DNA of 64,000 bases from contig JAJPHL010000019.1 of NCBI GenBank assembly GCA_021325275.1, forward strand, positions 1-64,000. Direction: 5' to 3'. Under the pieces are notes generated by a model that saw only the letters and a program-made list of their open reading frames with translations, was not told where the DNA came from and did no database searches. The DNA comes from Terriglobia bacterium (GTDB lineage: Bacteria > Acidobacteriota > Terriglobia > JAJPHL01). How positions within the stretch are numbered: the stretch's first letter is position 1; the number at the start of each line of letters is the position of its first letter. Shown piece by piece: positions 23,939-33,251 of the stretch. The position numbers and the translations under genes were made by a program.

Positions 23939-26161
23939 ATGATCCGACTCAGCATGTCGGACACGCGCAAACGCTGGATCGGCGACTTCTGGGGCGGATT
24001 TTCCGCCACCCTCGTAGCTCTTCCTTCCGCCATCGCTTTCGGCGTACTCATCTACACGCCTCTCGGATCCTCGCATGACGCGCAAGGCGCGCTCGCCGGC
24101 ATCCTCGGTACGATCGCGCTGGGACTCGTTGTTCCGCTCATCGGCGGATGCAATCGCCTGATCACCGCGCCGTCGGCGCCCGCCGCCGCGATGCTTGCGG
24201 CCACGGCCGCGGCCTTGACCGCCAAGGGTCTCGCGCCGGAACTGGTGATTCTCTCCCTTGTCCTCACGACCATCGGTTGCGGCGTGCTGCAAATTCTTTT
24301 CGGGACACTTGGGCTGGGCCAATTGATGAAGTACATGCCCTTTCCCGTGGTCAGCGGATTTCTCACCGCCGTCGGATTGCAGATTCTTCAAGGACAAATC
24401 CCGCGTTGGCTCGGCACGCCAAAAAGCATGGGATTGTGGCAATCGCTCACCACGCCGGGCGCGTGGAGCCTCACCGCGATCGTGGTGGGCGCGGTGACCA
24501 TGGTGGTGATGCTCGCGGGGCCGCGCATTACCAGGAAGCTGCCGGCGCCGGTGATGGCGCTGGCCTGCGGTGTCGCCGTGTACTTCGCGTTCGCCGCGGT
24601 GGATCATTCGCTGCTGGTGCTGAAGAATAATCGCTTGATCATCGGCCCCATCGACGCCTCGGCCGGCGCGATTCTCCCGGCGATCGTGGAGCGCGCGCAA
24701 GCCGTCAGCCGCGTGTCGCTGGACGATTTGCGATCACTCGTCGTGGCGTCGCTTTCGCTCGCCGTGCTGCTTTCCATCGACACTCTGAAGACCGCGCTCG
24801 CGCTCGACGCCACGCAGCACGAGCATCACGACTCGAACCGCACGCTGGTCGGCCAAGGCGCCGGCAATCTTGTGACGGCGCTGGCGGGCGGCGTGCCAGG
24901 GTCGGGCGCCACCGGTCCCACGATGGTGAACATTGCGGCGGGTGCGCAATCGAACGGATCGGCGCTATTCGCCGGCGCGATCACGCTGGCGATTTTTCTC
25001 GCGGCCACGCCGGTGGTGGCGTGGCTGCCGATCGGCGCGCTGGCCGGCATCTTGATCGTGGTTGGCGTGCGCACCAGCGACTTTCGCAGTCTCTACTTGT
25101 TGCGATCCACGTACACGCGGCTCGATTTTGCGGTGATCGCGGTGGTTGTCGTGACGGCGTTAACGGTGGGACTCGTCGCCGCCACCGGCGCGGGCGTGGG
25201 TCTGGCGATTCTGCTTTTCCTGCGCGAGCAAATCGGTGGATCGGTGGTCTATCGGCGGTCGCTGGGCAACGAGATTTTCTCGAAGCAGTCGCGGTTGCCG
25301 GATCAAATGCGTTTTCTCTACGATCACGGTGAGGAAACCGTGGTTTTCGAGTTGCAAGGTAGTTTGTTTTTCGGCACCACCGATCAGTTGTATCGCACGC
25401 TCGAGCCGGAACTGAAGTCGCGGCGTTGGGTGGTTCTCGATATGCGCCGCGTGCGCTCTGTCGACTTGACCGCCGCGCACATGCTTGAGATCGCCGGGCA
25501 AACCATGGCGCAAGCGGGCGGAGAATTGATCTTGAGTCACCTTCCGAAGCGCCGGCCGACGGGGCAAGACCTTCTGGTTTACGTGAAAACGGCGATTCCG
25601 AAGGAGCCGTCGCGGTCGCTGCGCTTGTTTGCTCATTTGAGCGACGCGCTCGAACATGTGGAAGATGAAATCCTCAAGAGCGCGCCGCCGGGCGTGGCCG
25701 ATGCGGCGTGCGCCACACCGCTCGACCTAAAAGATATGGCGCTGTTCCAGGGACGCCAAGCCGACACCATCGCGGCGCTCGAGCAATGCACGGAGAAGCG
25801 CTCGTTTCGCGCGGGCGAGTGCATCTTTGAGGCAGGCGCGGAGAGCGACGAAATGTTTCTGATCCGCAGCGGAGAAGTGCAAATCAACTTGCCGCTCGAC
25901 GACGGCGATAGCCATCACCTGGCGAGCTTCGGCCGAGGCGATTTTTTCGGCGAAATGGCGTTTCTTGGTTCCGGCAAGCGCGGCGCCACGGCGGTCGCGG
26001 TGAAGGATGCGGAAGTCTACGTGCTCTCGCGCCGGAAGTTCGATGCACTAGCCGCCGAGCACAAACGGTTGGGGATGCAGGTAATCCTCGGCGTTGCAAT
26101 GACTCTGGCGCAACGCTTGCGCCGCGCCGATCGCGAGTTGCGCGCTTTCCACGAGGGATAA
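23939..26161 (+). CDS. SulP anion transporter fused to STAS and cyclic-nucleotide-binding domains
   Basis: The 740-residue protein is a SulP-family transporter (sulfate, bicarbonate or another anion) with three parts. Residues about 15-430 form the membrane transporter, opening with FWGGFSATLVALPSAIAFGV. Residues about 460-560 form a STAS domain (VVFELQGSLFFGTTDQLY, VLDMRRVRSVDLTAAHML). Residues about 610-735 form a cyclic-nucleotide-binding domain with the phosphate cassette FFGEMAFLGSGKRGATAVA, in which the Glu and Arg needed for cAMP or cGMP are present. Control of transport by a cyclic nucleotide is therefore likely. The ATG at 23954 is an alternative start. Gene stands alone. Confidence 0.88.
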   Translation: MIRLSMSDTRKRWIGDFWGGFSATLVALPSAIAFGVLIYTPLGSSHDAQGALAGILGTIALGLVVPLIGGCNRLITAPSAPAAAMLAATAAALTAKGLAPELVILSLVLTTIGCGVLQILFGTLGLGQLMKYMPFPVVSGFLTAVGLQILQGQIPRWLGTPKSMGLWQSLTTPGAWSLTAIVVGAVTMVVMLAGPRITRKLPAPVMALACGVAVYFAFAAVDHSLLVLKNNRLIIGPIDASAGAILPAIVERAQAVSRVSLDDLRSLVVASLSLAVLLSIDTLKTALALDATQHEHHDSNRTLVGQGAGNLVTALAGGVPGSGATGPTMVNIAAGAQSNGSALFAGAITLAIFLAATPVVAWLPIGALAGILIVVGVRTSDFRSLYLLRSTYTRLDFAVIAVVVVTALTVGLVAATGAGVGLAILLFLREQIGGSVVYRRSLGNEIFSKQSRLPDQMRFLYDHGEETVVFELQGSLFFGTTDQLYRTLEPELKSRRWVVLDMRRVRSVDLTAAHMLEIAGQTMAQAGGELILSHLPKRRPTGQDLLVYVKTAIPKEPSRSLRLFAHLSDALEHVEDEILKSAPPGVADAACATPLDLKDMALFQGRQADTIAALEQCTEKRSFRAGECIFEAGAESDEMFLIRSGEVQINLPLDDGDSHHLASFGRGDFFGEMAFLGSGKRGATAVAVKDAEVYVLSRRKFDALAAEHKRLGMQVILGVAMTLAQRLRRADRELRAFHEG

Positions 26162-26164
26162 GTG

Positions 26165-26186
26165 GGACAGGCATCCTTGCCTGTCC
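26165..26186. terminator. Short perfect hairpin after the SulP gene
   Basis: GGACAGGCA (26165-26173) and TGCCTGTCC (26178-26186) pair perfectly around a TCCT loop, just after the SulP stop. The -35 box of the next gene overlaps the right arm, so terminator and promoter share sequence. Confidence 0.6.
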
Positions 26187-26206
26187 TCTTCACGCTTCGC
26201 TATACT
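26177..26206 (+). promoter_or_regulatory. Promoter of the cytochrome/DUF1549 gene, leaderless type
   Basis: TTGCCT (26177-26182), an 18-base spacer and TATACT (26201-26206) form a good promoter; the ATG follows seven bases after the -10 box. No Shine-Dalgarno is present, so the transcript probably starts at or next to the ATG. Confidence 0.7.
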
Positions 26207-26213
26207 GGGCCTG

Positions 26214-28574
26214 ATGTCGAAAGCACGTCTTCGCGCTGCCTTGGTTTTCATTGCGACACTTCCGGTCGCGGCGCAAATTGATTTCAACCGTCAGATTCAT
26301 CCAATCCTGGCAACGCGTTGCTTGCCGTGCCACAGCGAAGAAAAACGTTCCGGCGGTTTGACGCTTGCCACGCTCGACGGCGTACTCGCAGGCGGACGCT
26401 CGGGCGCGGCGATCCGCCCTGGCGATGCGTCAAAGAGTCTGTTGATGCGCCGGATCAGAGGCGAAGTGCAGCCCACAATGCCATTCGGCGGCGATCCGCT
26501 CGCGCCCGAACAAATCGCTTTGATCCGCGCGTGGATCGCGCAAGGCGCGCGCGCTACGCCGACCTCAGCCGCGGCAAAGGCCAAGTGGGAGCCGCAACTA
26601 TTGCTCGATCGCCCCGAGCCGCCGCGCGCCGTCGCAGGCGGCTGGTCCGCGCCGATCGATCGATTTGTCGCGGCGTATATGACGCGTCACAAAATCGTTC
26701 CGCCGGCGCCTGTTTCCGATGCGCGTTTTGCACGGCGCGCGTATCTCGACGCCTGGGGAATCCTGCCGCCGCCGGAAGAATTGCACGCCTTCATCGACGA
26801 TCGCACGCCCGACAAGCGGCGGCGTCTGGTCGAGCGTCTGCTCGCGTCGAATCGCATGTACGCCGAGAACTGGATCACCTTTTGGAACGATCTTCTGCGC
26901 AACGACGAAGGTGTGAACTACGCGGGATCGCGCAAGTCGATCACCGACTGGTTGCTGCCCGCGCTGGAATCGAACATGCTGTACGACCGCTTTGTCTCGC
27001 GCTTGTTGGATCCCCGGGAAAAGTCCGATCCCGAAGGATTCCTCGTCGGCGTCAACTGGCGCGGCGACATCAGCGCCAGCCAAACGCCGGCGATGCAGGC
27101 GGCGCAAAACAGCGCCCAAGTTTTTCTCGGCGTGAATTTGAAGTGCAATTCCTGCCACGACAGCTTTATCAGCAAGTGGAAATTGAAGGACGCGTACTCG
27201 CTGGCCGCGTATTTTTCCGCCGATCCGAAGCTGGAATTGTTCCGCTGCGACGCCGCGACGGGGCAGTTCGCCGAACCGACGTTTTTGTATCCGGACCTCG
27301 ATCGTAAACCCGCTTCGGGGTCGCTCGAAGACCGCCACGCCACGGCGGCCGCGATCTTCACCGATCCGCGCGACGGCCGCTTGCCGCGCACGCTCGTGAA
27401 TCGCGTGTGGCAGCGCTTGCTCGGCCGCGGGATCGTGGAACAAGTGGATGAAATGGACGGCGAGCCGTGGAGTCCCGAACTGCTCGACTGGATGGCCAGC
27501 GATTTCGTCGCGCACAAATCGGATATCAAGTATTTGATTTCGGAAATCATGACGTCGCGCGCGTATCAGTTGCCGGCGGTCGCGCGGAGGTCGGAAGGCC
27601 GTGGTTACATTTTCCGAGGACCCGAGATTCGCCGCATGAGCGCGGAAGAATTCTCCGACAACATCGGCGCGATCACCGGCGAGTGGCGCGTCCACCAGCC
27701 CGATCGCGCGCGCCGCGGCGACTACACGCGCGAGTGGCGTTTGGCCTCCACCATGCTCACGCGCGCGCTTGGCCGGCCGATTCGCGATCAAGTGGTGACC
27801 ACGCGCGCCACGGAGTCGACCACGCTGCAAGCGCTCGAGCTCGTCAACGGAGAAGTCCTGACGCACTGGCTCGGCCGCGGCGCGCAACGCATGCTGGGCG
27901 TGCTGGCGCCGGAGCCCGCGAGTTTGTTCGATAGCGGACTGATCTATGGATCGGATGCGGAAAAGCCGCCGGATTCCGTCGCGTTCGACATCGACGTTTC
28001 GAACGCTTCGAAGCTGTGGCTCTTGGTGCAGGATTCAGGATCGTACGCGCCGGAAAATACCAAGCCCGTGTGGTCGCAAGCGGAGTTTGTTGGACCAAGC
28101 GGCCCGATGCCGCTGAGCTCGCTGCAACCGTCCGGCGATTTACGCGGGGAGACTGCGCCGATCGAATTCAAAGGAAGCTTGGGCGCTCCGGGCGTGCGCG
28201 TGTTGTGTCCGTCGCGCTTGGTCTACGACATTTCCGGACGCGGATTTACACGCTTTCGCGGGCGCGTCGCCGTGGAAACGTCGTCGCTACGATCGGACAT
28301 TATTCCGAAGATCCGCTTTTTCGTATTCGCGCAGGAGCCGAACATGGAGCGCTTGGTTCCCGTAGCTCCCGCGACACCCGTTCCGGCTCCGAAAGTAATG
28401 CACGCGCCGGACGAGCTGGCCCGCTACGTTTTTTGGAGTGCGATGGGTCGCGCGCCGTCGCCGGCAGAGAAGCGCGTAGCGTTAAATGCGCTCGGCGCCA
28501 AGCCCTCGCCGTCGGGGCTCGCGGATTTCCTGTGGTCGGTGATGATGAGTCCCGAGTATCAGTTGATTTATTGA
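26214..28574 (+). CDS. Exported cytochrome c-like, DUF1549/DUF1553 protein
   Basis: The 786-residue protein begins with a signal peptide (ends near residue 20) and a c-type haem domain with C36LPCH40, called the planctomycete cytochrome C domain (about 25-110). DUF1549 follows, with a second haem-type CNSCH motif in the first 320 residues, then DUF1553 with the NRVWQRLLGRG and YQLPAVARRS blocks. Proteins of this class occur in Planctomycetes, Verrucomicrobia and Acidobacteria beside DUF1501 genes, as here. They are thought to be periplasmic or surface electron-transfer or polymer-processing proteins, but the reaction is unknown. DUF1501 follows after eight bases in the same operon. Confidence 0.88.
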   Translation: MSKARLRAALVFIATLPVAAQIDFNRQIHPILATRCLPCHSEEKRSGGLTLATLDGVLAGGRSGAAIRPGDASKSLLMRRIRGEVQPTMPFGGDPLAPEQIALIRAWIAQGARATPTSAAAKAKWEPQLLLDRPEPPRAVAGGWSAPIDRFVAAYMTRHKIVPPAPVSDARFARRAYLDAWGILPPPEELHAFIDDRTPDKRRRLVERLLASNRMYAENWITFWNDLLRNDEGVNYAGSRKSITDWLLPALESNMLYDRFVSRLLDPREKSDPEGFLVGVNWRGDISASQTPAMQAAQNSAQVFLGVNLKCNSCHDSFISKWKLKDAYSLAAYFSADPKLELFRCDAATGQFAEPTFLYPDLDRKPASGSLEDRHATAAAIFTDPRDGRLPRTLVNRVWQRLLGRGIVEQVDEMDGEPWSPELLDWMASDFVAHKSDIKYLISEIMTSRAYQLPAVARRSEGRGYIFRGPEIRRMSAEEFSDNIGAITGEWRVHQPDRARRGDYTREWRLASTMLTRALGRPIRDQVVTTRATESTTLQALELVNGEVLTHWLGRGAQRMLGVLAPEPASLFDSGLIYGSDAEKPPDSVAFDIDVSNASKLWLLVQDSGSYAPENTKPVWSQAEFVGPSGPMPLSSLQPSGDLRGETAPIEFKGSLGAPGVRVLCPSRLVYDISGRGFTRFRGRVAVETSSLRSDIIPKIRFFVFAQEPNMERLVPVAPATPVPAPKVMHAPDELARYVFWSAMGRAPSPAEKRVALNALGAKPSPSGLADFLWSVMMSPEYQLIY

Positions 28575-28582
28575 GGTACGCA

Positions 28583-30019
28583 ATGAACAAAGACGAACGC
28601 CGCGCACTCGCAAAAGTTTCTCGCCGCGGATTTATCGGCACTACCGCTGGCGCGACACTCGCCGCTCTCGCCGGACGCGAGCCATTGTTCGCCGCCGCGC
28701 CGGAGAAAATCGCGCCCACCGCCGACGCTGTGGTCATCCTTTGGATGGCCGGTGGAATGGCGCAGACCGAAACGTTCGATCCCAAGAAATACACGCCCTA
28801 CGAAACCGGCTTGCGTTCCGAGCGCGTCTTGAGCACATTTCCGAGCATCGATACGGCTGTCGACAACATCAGATTCTCGAAAGGCCTGGAGCGCATCGCG
28901 CGCGTGATGGATCGCGGCGCGCTGATCCGTACGTTTCAAGCCGGCGACTTGGGCTTCATTCTGCATTCGCGCCATCAATATCACTGGCACACGGGCTACG
29001 CGCCGCCGCAAACCGTCGCGATGCCGCACATGGGCGCGGTAATTTCGCGCGCGCTCGGTCCGCGCAACGCCACGGTACCGGCGTTCATCGACATCGGACA
29101 GAATCTCGAAATCGGCGGCGAGAGCTCGGCGGTGAAGGCGTTTCACACTGCGGGATTCCTCGGCTCCGAGCACGGCCCGTTCCTGATCACCGATCCGCGC
29201 GACGCCGCGGCGAGCGTGCGACCTCTTGCCGAGTTGGGCGACGCGCGATTCGCCAGCCGTCGCGCGTTGTACAAGCAATTGCTCGCCGCGAATCCCGTGC
29301 ATGAATACGCCGGCGACTTCCAGCGCGAGGCTCTGGTACGCTCACTCGATTCCGCCGATCGCCTGCTGACCTCGCCGTCGGCAAAGGCATTTGATTTGTC
29401 GCTCGAACCGAAGAAGAGTTTCGACGTTTACAACACCGGCCGCTTTGGTCAAGGCTGTTTGCTCGCTCGCCGTTTGGTCGAAGCGGGTGCGCGATTCGTC
29501 GAAGTGACGACCGAATACATCCCGTTCCGCTACTGGGACACGCATGAGAACGGTCACGAGCGCGCCGCCGGAATGAAAGCGGAAATCGACGCGCCCGTCG
29601 CGCAACTCATCCTTGACTTGGAAGAGCGCGGCCTGTTGAATCGCACGCTCGTGGTTCTGGCGAGCGAATTTGGCCGCGACCTGATCACCGAAGGCAAAGT
29701 CGGAAAGACCGTGAAGAACCAAGTGGACGTGCCTGACGTAATGACGCAGCCGAAACATTACGGCATGCATCGTCACTTCACGGGCGCTGGATCGATCTTG
29801 CTTTTCGGCGGTGGCATCAAAAAAGGATTGCTCTACGGCCGCACGGCGGAAGAACGCCCCTGCACGACAATCGAAAAGCCCGTGCCGATGGAAGACTTGC
29901 ACGCCACGATATATCGCGCCATGGGCATCGCACCCGACACGTCGTTTGTGGTGGAAAAGCGACCCGTGTTCGTCACGCGCGACGGGAAAGGTGTGCCCAT
30001 TAAGGAATTGTTCGCGTAA
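28583..30019 (+). CDS. DUF1501 protein, Tat-exported sulfatase-like
   Basis: The 478-residue protein has a twin-arginine signal (SRRGFIGTTAGATLAALAG, residues about 13-31) and the DUF1501 fold, which resembles alkaline phosphatase/sulfatase enzymes. It has the family blocks VVILWMAGGMAQTETFDPK, LLARRLVEAGARFVEVT and VVLASEFGRD. It is the usual partner of the cytochrome/DUF1549 protein and is placed directly after it. I chose the ATG at 28583; the frame extends far upstream inside the partner gene and this is a shadow. A metal-dependent hydrolase role in the periplasm is inferred, substrate unknown. Confidence 0.88.
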   Translation: MNKDERRALAKVSRRGFIGTTAGATLAALAGREPLFAAAPEKIAPTADAVVILWMAGGMAQTETFDPKKYTPYETGLRSERVLSTFPSIDTAVDNIRFSKGLERIARVMDRGALIRTFQAGDLGFILHSRHQYHWHTGYAPPQTVAMPHMGAVISRALGPRNATVPAFIDIGQNLEIGGESSAVKAFHTAGFLGSEHGPFLITDPRDAAASVRPLAELGDARFASRRALYKQLLAANPVHEYAGDFQREALVRSLDSADRLLTSPSAKAFDLSLEPKKSFDVYNTGRFGQGCLLARRLVEAGARFVEVTTEYIPFRYWDTHENGHERAAGMKAEIDAPVAQLILDLEERGLLNRTLVVLASEFGRDLITEGKVGKTVKNQVDVPDVMTQPKHYGMHRHFTGAGSILLFGGGIKKGLLYGRTAEERPCTTIEKPVPMEDLHATIYRAMGIAPDTSFVVEKRPVFVTRDGKGVPIKELFA

Positions 30020-30102
30020 GGACCGCCAAGTGATTGAGCTTCCGGATAGGCGACCGAACGGACAAAAGTCGGCTACCTTTGTGCGCAAACCGCACTTGAT
30101 GC

Positions 30103-30456
30103 CTAACCTTTACTCTGGTCTTCACCACCATCGGGCCCGTAGAAGATACGCCAAAGCGCGAGATTCTCGGTAAAGTCATCATAGTGATGCTCGCACCCCG
30201 CTGCCACGAACAGGAGATCGCCGGACTGGAATGAATCTCGTTTGCCATCGTGAATGAGAACTCCTCGGCCGCGAACGACGACATAGATCTCATCTTGGGC
30301 GTGCGGTGTCTGTTGGTTCGGTGCCACGGGCAGCCCCAGCACGACGTCAAGAGTGCCGCGGCGGAGAACACTAGCAGCGCGCTCGCCTCCTGGACCCGGA
30401 ATGGACGCTTGAGCCTCCGCAAATCGGATCACGCCGCTACGATCGGACATGTTCAT
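30103..30456 (-). CDS. Cupin-domain protein
   Basis: The 117-residue protein is a single cupin barrel. The two conserved blocks are TPHAQDEIYVVVRGRGVL, with its histidine and glutamate metal ligands, and GDLLFVAAGCEHHYDDF, with further histidines. Single cupins bind a metal and act as isomerases, dioxygenases or small-molecule sensors; the sequence gives no substrate. The start at 30456 (MNMSDRSG) is chosen because GAGGAG lies seven bases upstream; the frame to 30504 is rejected. It is convergent with the DUF1501 gene. The region 30505-30678 holds no gene; a GTCCATT/AATGGAC hairpin covers the transketolase ATG. Confidence 0.82.
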   Translation of the reverse strand: MNMSDRSGVIRFAEAQASIPGPGGERAASVLRRGTLDVVLGLPVAPNQQTPHAQDEIYVVVRGRGVLIHDGKRDSFQSGDLLFVAAGCEHHYDDFTENLALWRIFYGPDGGEDQSKG

Positions 30457-30678
30457 GCTCTTACTCCTCGCACCCTGCACAGGATCATCGCCCCATTTTG
30501 CCACAACACTCTTTGGAGAAGCACCTCTCCTTCCGCTTCAAGTTATAGTCCATCGTAAGGCACTTCGCCGGTTGGTGGGCATGTCTACATGTGCCGTCAT
30601 GGGTTGCTCCCGGACTAAGGGCTAATCGGAAACTGACCAAAGGCGGCCCCTTTCCAAGCACTGTCCATTTAAGAGACA

Positions 30679-32778
30679 ATGGACCTACCTATGGGAACCA
30701 CCAGCCCAGCGCTCAACATCGACCAGCTCTGCGTCAACACGATTCGCACACTTTCCATGGACGCCGTGCAAGCGGCAAACTCCGGTCATCCCGGCACGCC
30801 CATGGCGATGGCGCCGGTCGCCTACACTCTGTGGCAAAACTATTTGCGCTTCGATCCCGACGATCCCATTTGGCCAAATCGCGACCGCTTTGTCCTGTCG
30901 ATCGGCCACGCTTCGATGCTGCTTTACTCGATGCTGCATCTCACGGGCGTGAAATCGGTGAACGCGCAGTACGAACAACTGGGAACCGTGTCGGTGTCGC
31001 TCGACGACATCAAACATTTCCGCCAACTCGATAGCAAATGTCCGGGGCATCCGGAATATCGTTGGACGTCGGGCGTCGAAACCACCACCGGTCCACTCGG
31101 GCAGGGCGTCGCGACGAGCGTGGGCATGGCGATCGCCGGGCGTTGGATGGCCGAGCACTTCAATCGTCCCGGCTTCACCATGTTCGACTACAACACCTAC
31201 GCCATGTGCGGCGATGGTTGCATGATGGAAGGCGTGTCGCACGAGGCGGCGTCGCTCGCGGGACACTTGAAGCTTTCGAACCTCTGCTGGATTTACGACA
31301 ACAATCGCATCACGATCGAGGGCCCCACGTCGCTGGCGTTTTCCGAAGACGTGGCCACGCGATTCCTCGGCTACAGCTGGAACGTGCTGCGCGTGGGCGA
31401 CGCCAACGATCTCGCGATGCTGGCGCGCGCCTTTCACACTTTCGAAGTCACGAAAGATCGTCCCACGCTCATCATTGTCGATAGCCATATCGGGTACGGC
31501 GCGCCGACCAAGCAAGATTCGCACGCTGCGCACGGCGAACCGCTGGGTGAAGAAGAAATCCGCAAGACTAAAGAAGGATACGGTTGGCCTGCCGACGCGA
31601 AATTTCTCGTCCCCGACGGCGTGCGCGAGCATTTCGACGGCGGCGTCGGCAAACGCGGACGAGAGTCGCGCGCCGCATGGATGTCGTTGTTCGACGCCTA
31701 CAAGCAGGATCATCCCACGCTCGCCGACGAGTTGTTCAAGATGCAGAAACGCCAGCTTCCCGACGATTGGGATCGCGACCTTCCGGTTTTTCCCGCCGAT
31801 CCCAAAGGCATGGCGGGTCGCGACGCGTCGGGAAAAGTGCTGAACGTTTTGGCGAAGAATGTTGCGTGGCTCATCGGTGGCGCGGCGGATCTTGCGCCGT
31901 CGACCAAAACGCGTTTGACCTTCGACGGCGCGGGCGATTTCGAAGCCGGCACATACGCGGGACGCAATTTTCATTTCGGAATCCGCGAACACGCCATGGC
32001 GTCGGTGTTGAATGGATTGTCGCTGAGCAAAGTGCGCGGGTTCGGCGCGGGATTTTTCATCTTCAGCGATTACTCGCGTCCGGCGATCCGTCTCGCGGCG
32101 ATCATGGAGATTCCAGTGATCTACGTTTTCACGCACGACTCCATCGGCGTGGGAGAAGACGGGCCAACGCACCAGCCGATCGAGCAGCTTGCTTCGCTCC
32201 GCGCGATTCCCGGACTGCACAATTTCCGTCCCGCGGACGCCAACGAAGTGACGGAGTGCTGGCGCGTGATCATGAAAATGCGCCATGAGCCCGCCACGAT
32301 GATCCTGAGCCGGCAGGCGTTGCCCACGCTCGATCGCACGAAGTATGCAGCGGCGTCCGGTGCGGCGAAGGGCGCGTACATCTTGGCGGATGCGCCAAAT
32401 GGCAAACCCGACGTGATCCTGATGGCTAGCGGCAGCGAAGTATGCTTGTGCACGGCCGCGTACGAAAAACTCTCCGCCGAAGGAATCGGTGTACGCGTGG
32501 TCAGCATGCCGTGCTGGGAATTGTTCGAGCATCAGAGCGACGAGTATCAAGAAAGCGTGCTGCCCGCGGCCGTCACCGCGCGGATTTCCGTGGAACAAGC
32601 ATCCACGTTCGGATGGAAGCGCTACACGGGATTGCAAGGCGTCAACATCGGCATGCACACGTTCGGCGCGTCCGCCCCGCTCAAAGAATTGCTCACGAAA
32701 TTCGGATTCACCGCCGATCGCGTGGCGGAAGAAGCGCGCAAATTAGCCGTACGTCAACAAAAAGAGAGGACCAAGTGA
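30679..32778 (+). CDS. tkt: Transketolase
   Basis: The 699-residue enzyme moves two-carbon units between sugar phosphates in the non-oxidative pentose phosphate pathway, using thiamine diphosphate. The N-terminal histidine region SGHPGTPMAMAPVAYTLW, the cofactor motif MCGDGCMMEGVSHEAASLAG followed by NNRITIEG, and the C-terminal VRVVSMPCWELFEHQ are typical, and the length is normal. It is the first gene of a six-gene sugar-phosphate island and overlaps rpiB by four bases (GTGA). An ATG at 30691 is an alternative start. The 7-bp hairpin over the first ATG might limit translation. Confidence 0.95.
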   Translation: MDLPMGTTSPALNIDQLCVNTIRTLSMDAVQAANSGHPGTPMAMAPVAYTLWQNYLRFDPDDPIWPNRDRFVLSIGHASMLLYSMLHLTGVKSVNAQYEQLGTVSVSLDDIKHFRQLDSKCPGHPEYRWTSGVETTTGPLGQGVATSVGMAIAGRWMAEHFNRPGFTMFDYNTYAMCGDGCMMEGVSHEAASLAGHLKLSNLCWIYDNNRITIEGPTSLAFSEDVATRFLGYSWNVLRVGDANDLAMLARAFHTFEVTKDRPTLIIVDSHIGYGAPTKQDSHAAHGEPLGEEEIRKTKEGYGWPADAKFLVPDGVREHFDGGVGKRGRESRAAWMSLFDAYKQDHPTLADELFKMQKRQLPDDWDRDLPVFPADPKGMAGRDASGKVLNVLAKNVAWLIGGAADLAPSTKTRLTFDGAGDFEAGTYAGRNFHFGIREHAMASVLNGLSLSKVRGFGAGFFIFSDYSRPAIRLAAIMEIPVIYVFTHDSIGVGEDGPTHQPIEQLASLRAIPGLHNFRPADANEVTECWRVIMKMRHEPATMILSRQALPTLDRTKYAAASGAAKGAYILADAPNGKPDVILMASGSEVCLCTAAYEKLSAEGIGVRVVSMPCWELFEHQSDEYQESVLPAAVTARISVEQASTFGWKRYTGLQGVNIGMHTFGASAPLKELLTKFGFTADRVAEEARKLAVRQQKERTK

Positions 32779-33230
32779 AAGTCGCCATCGCCGGAGATCA
32801 CGCCGGGTTTGGACTGAAGCAAATCATCGCCGACGATCTGCGCAAGTGCGGTCACGACGTCACCGACTACGGCGCCTGCGACACCGCGCCGTCGGATTAT
32901 CCCGATTTCGCGGAGCTCGTCTGCAATGCGGTTCGCAAGGGAGAGGCCGAACGCGGCGTGCTGGTTTGCGGATCGGGCGTGGGCGTCGCGGTGGCGGCCA
33001 ACAAATTTCCCGGCATCCGCGCGGGACTTTGCCACGATCACTACTCGGCGCATCAAGGCGTGGAGCACGACGACATGAACGTGATCTGCCTGGGCTCGCG
33101 CATCCTGGGTCAGGAGGCGGCGCGCGAAATCGTGCTAGCGTTCCTGGCCGCTCGATATACTGGCGAAGAGCGGCACGCGCGCCGCTTAAGCAAAGTGCTG
33201 GCGATCGAGCGCCGTTATTTCAAGGAATAA
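32775..33230 (+). CDS. rpiB: Ribose-5-phosphate isomerase B
   Basis: The 151-residue enzyme interconverts ribulose 5-phosphate and ribose 5-phosphate. It has the family landmarks GDHAGFGLK at the start, the active-site cysteine region VCGSGVGVAVAANK and VICLGSR. The GTG start overlaps the transketolase stop (GTGA), implying coupling. The long frame upstream is a shadow inside tkt. It is one of the six clustered pathway genes. Confidence 0.94.
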   Translation: MKVAIAGDHAGFGLKQIIADDLRKCGHDVTDYGACDTAPSDYPDFAELVCNAVRKGEAERGVLVCGSGVGVAVAANKFPGIRAGLCHDHYSAHQGVEHDDMNVICLGSRILGQEAAREIVLAFLAARYTGEERHARRLSKVLAIERRYFKE

Positions 33231-33251
33231 ATTTCCGCAAGGTAAAACAAC

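Noticed and set aside
30685-32658. 657-codon open frame antisense to transketolase
   Set aside because: It mirrors the tkt codons in a high-GC gene, has no recognisable domain and is rich in His/Arg as expected of a reverse-frame shadow. The same applies to the long antisense frames at 37656-39329 (zwf) and 33954-35210 (tal-pgi).
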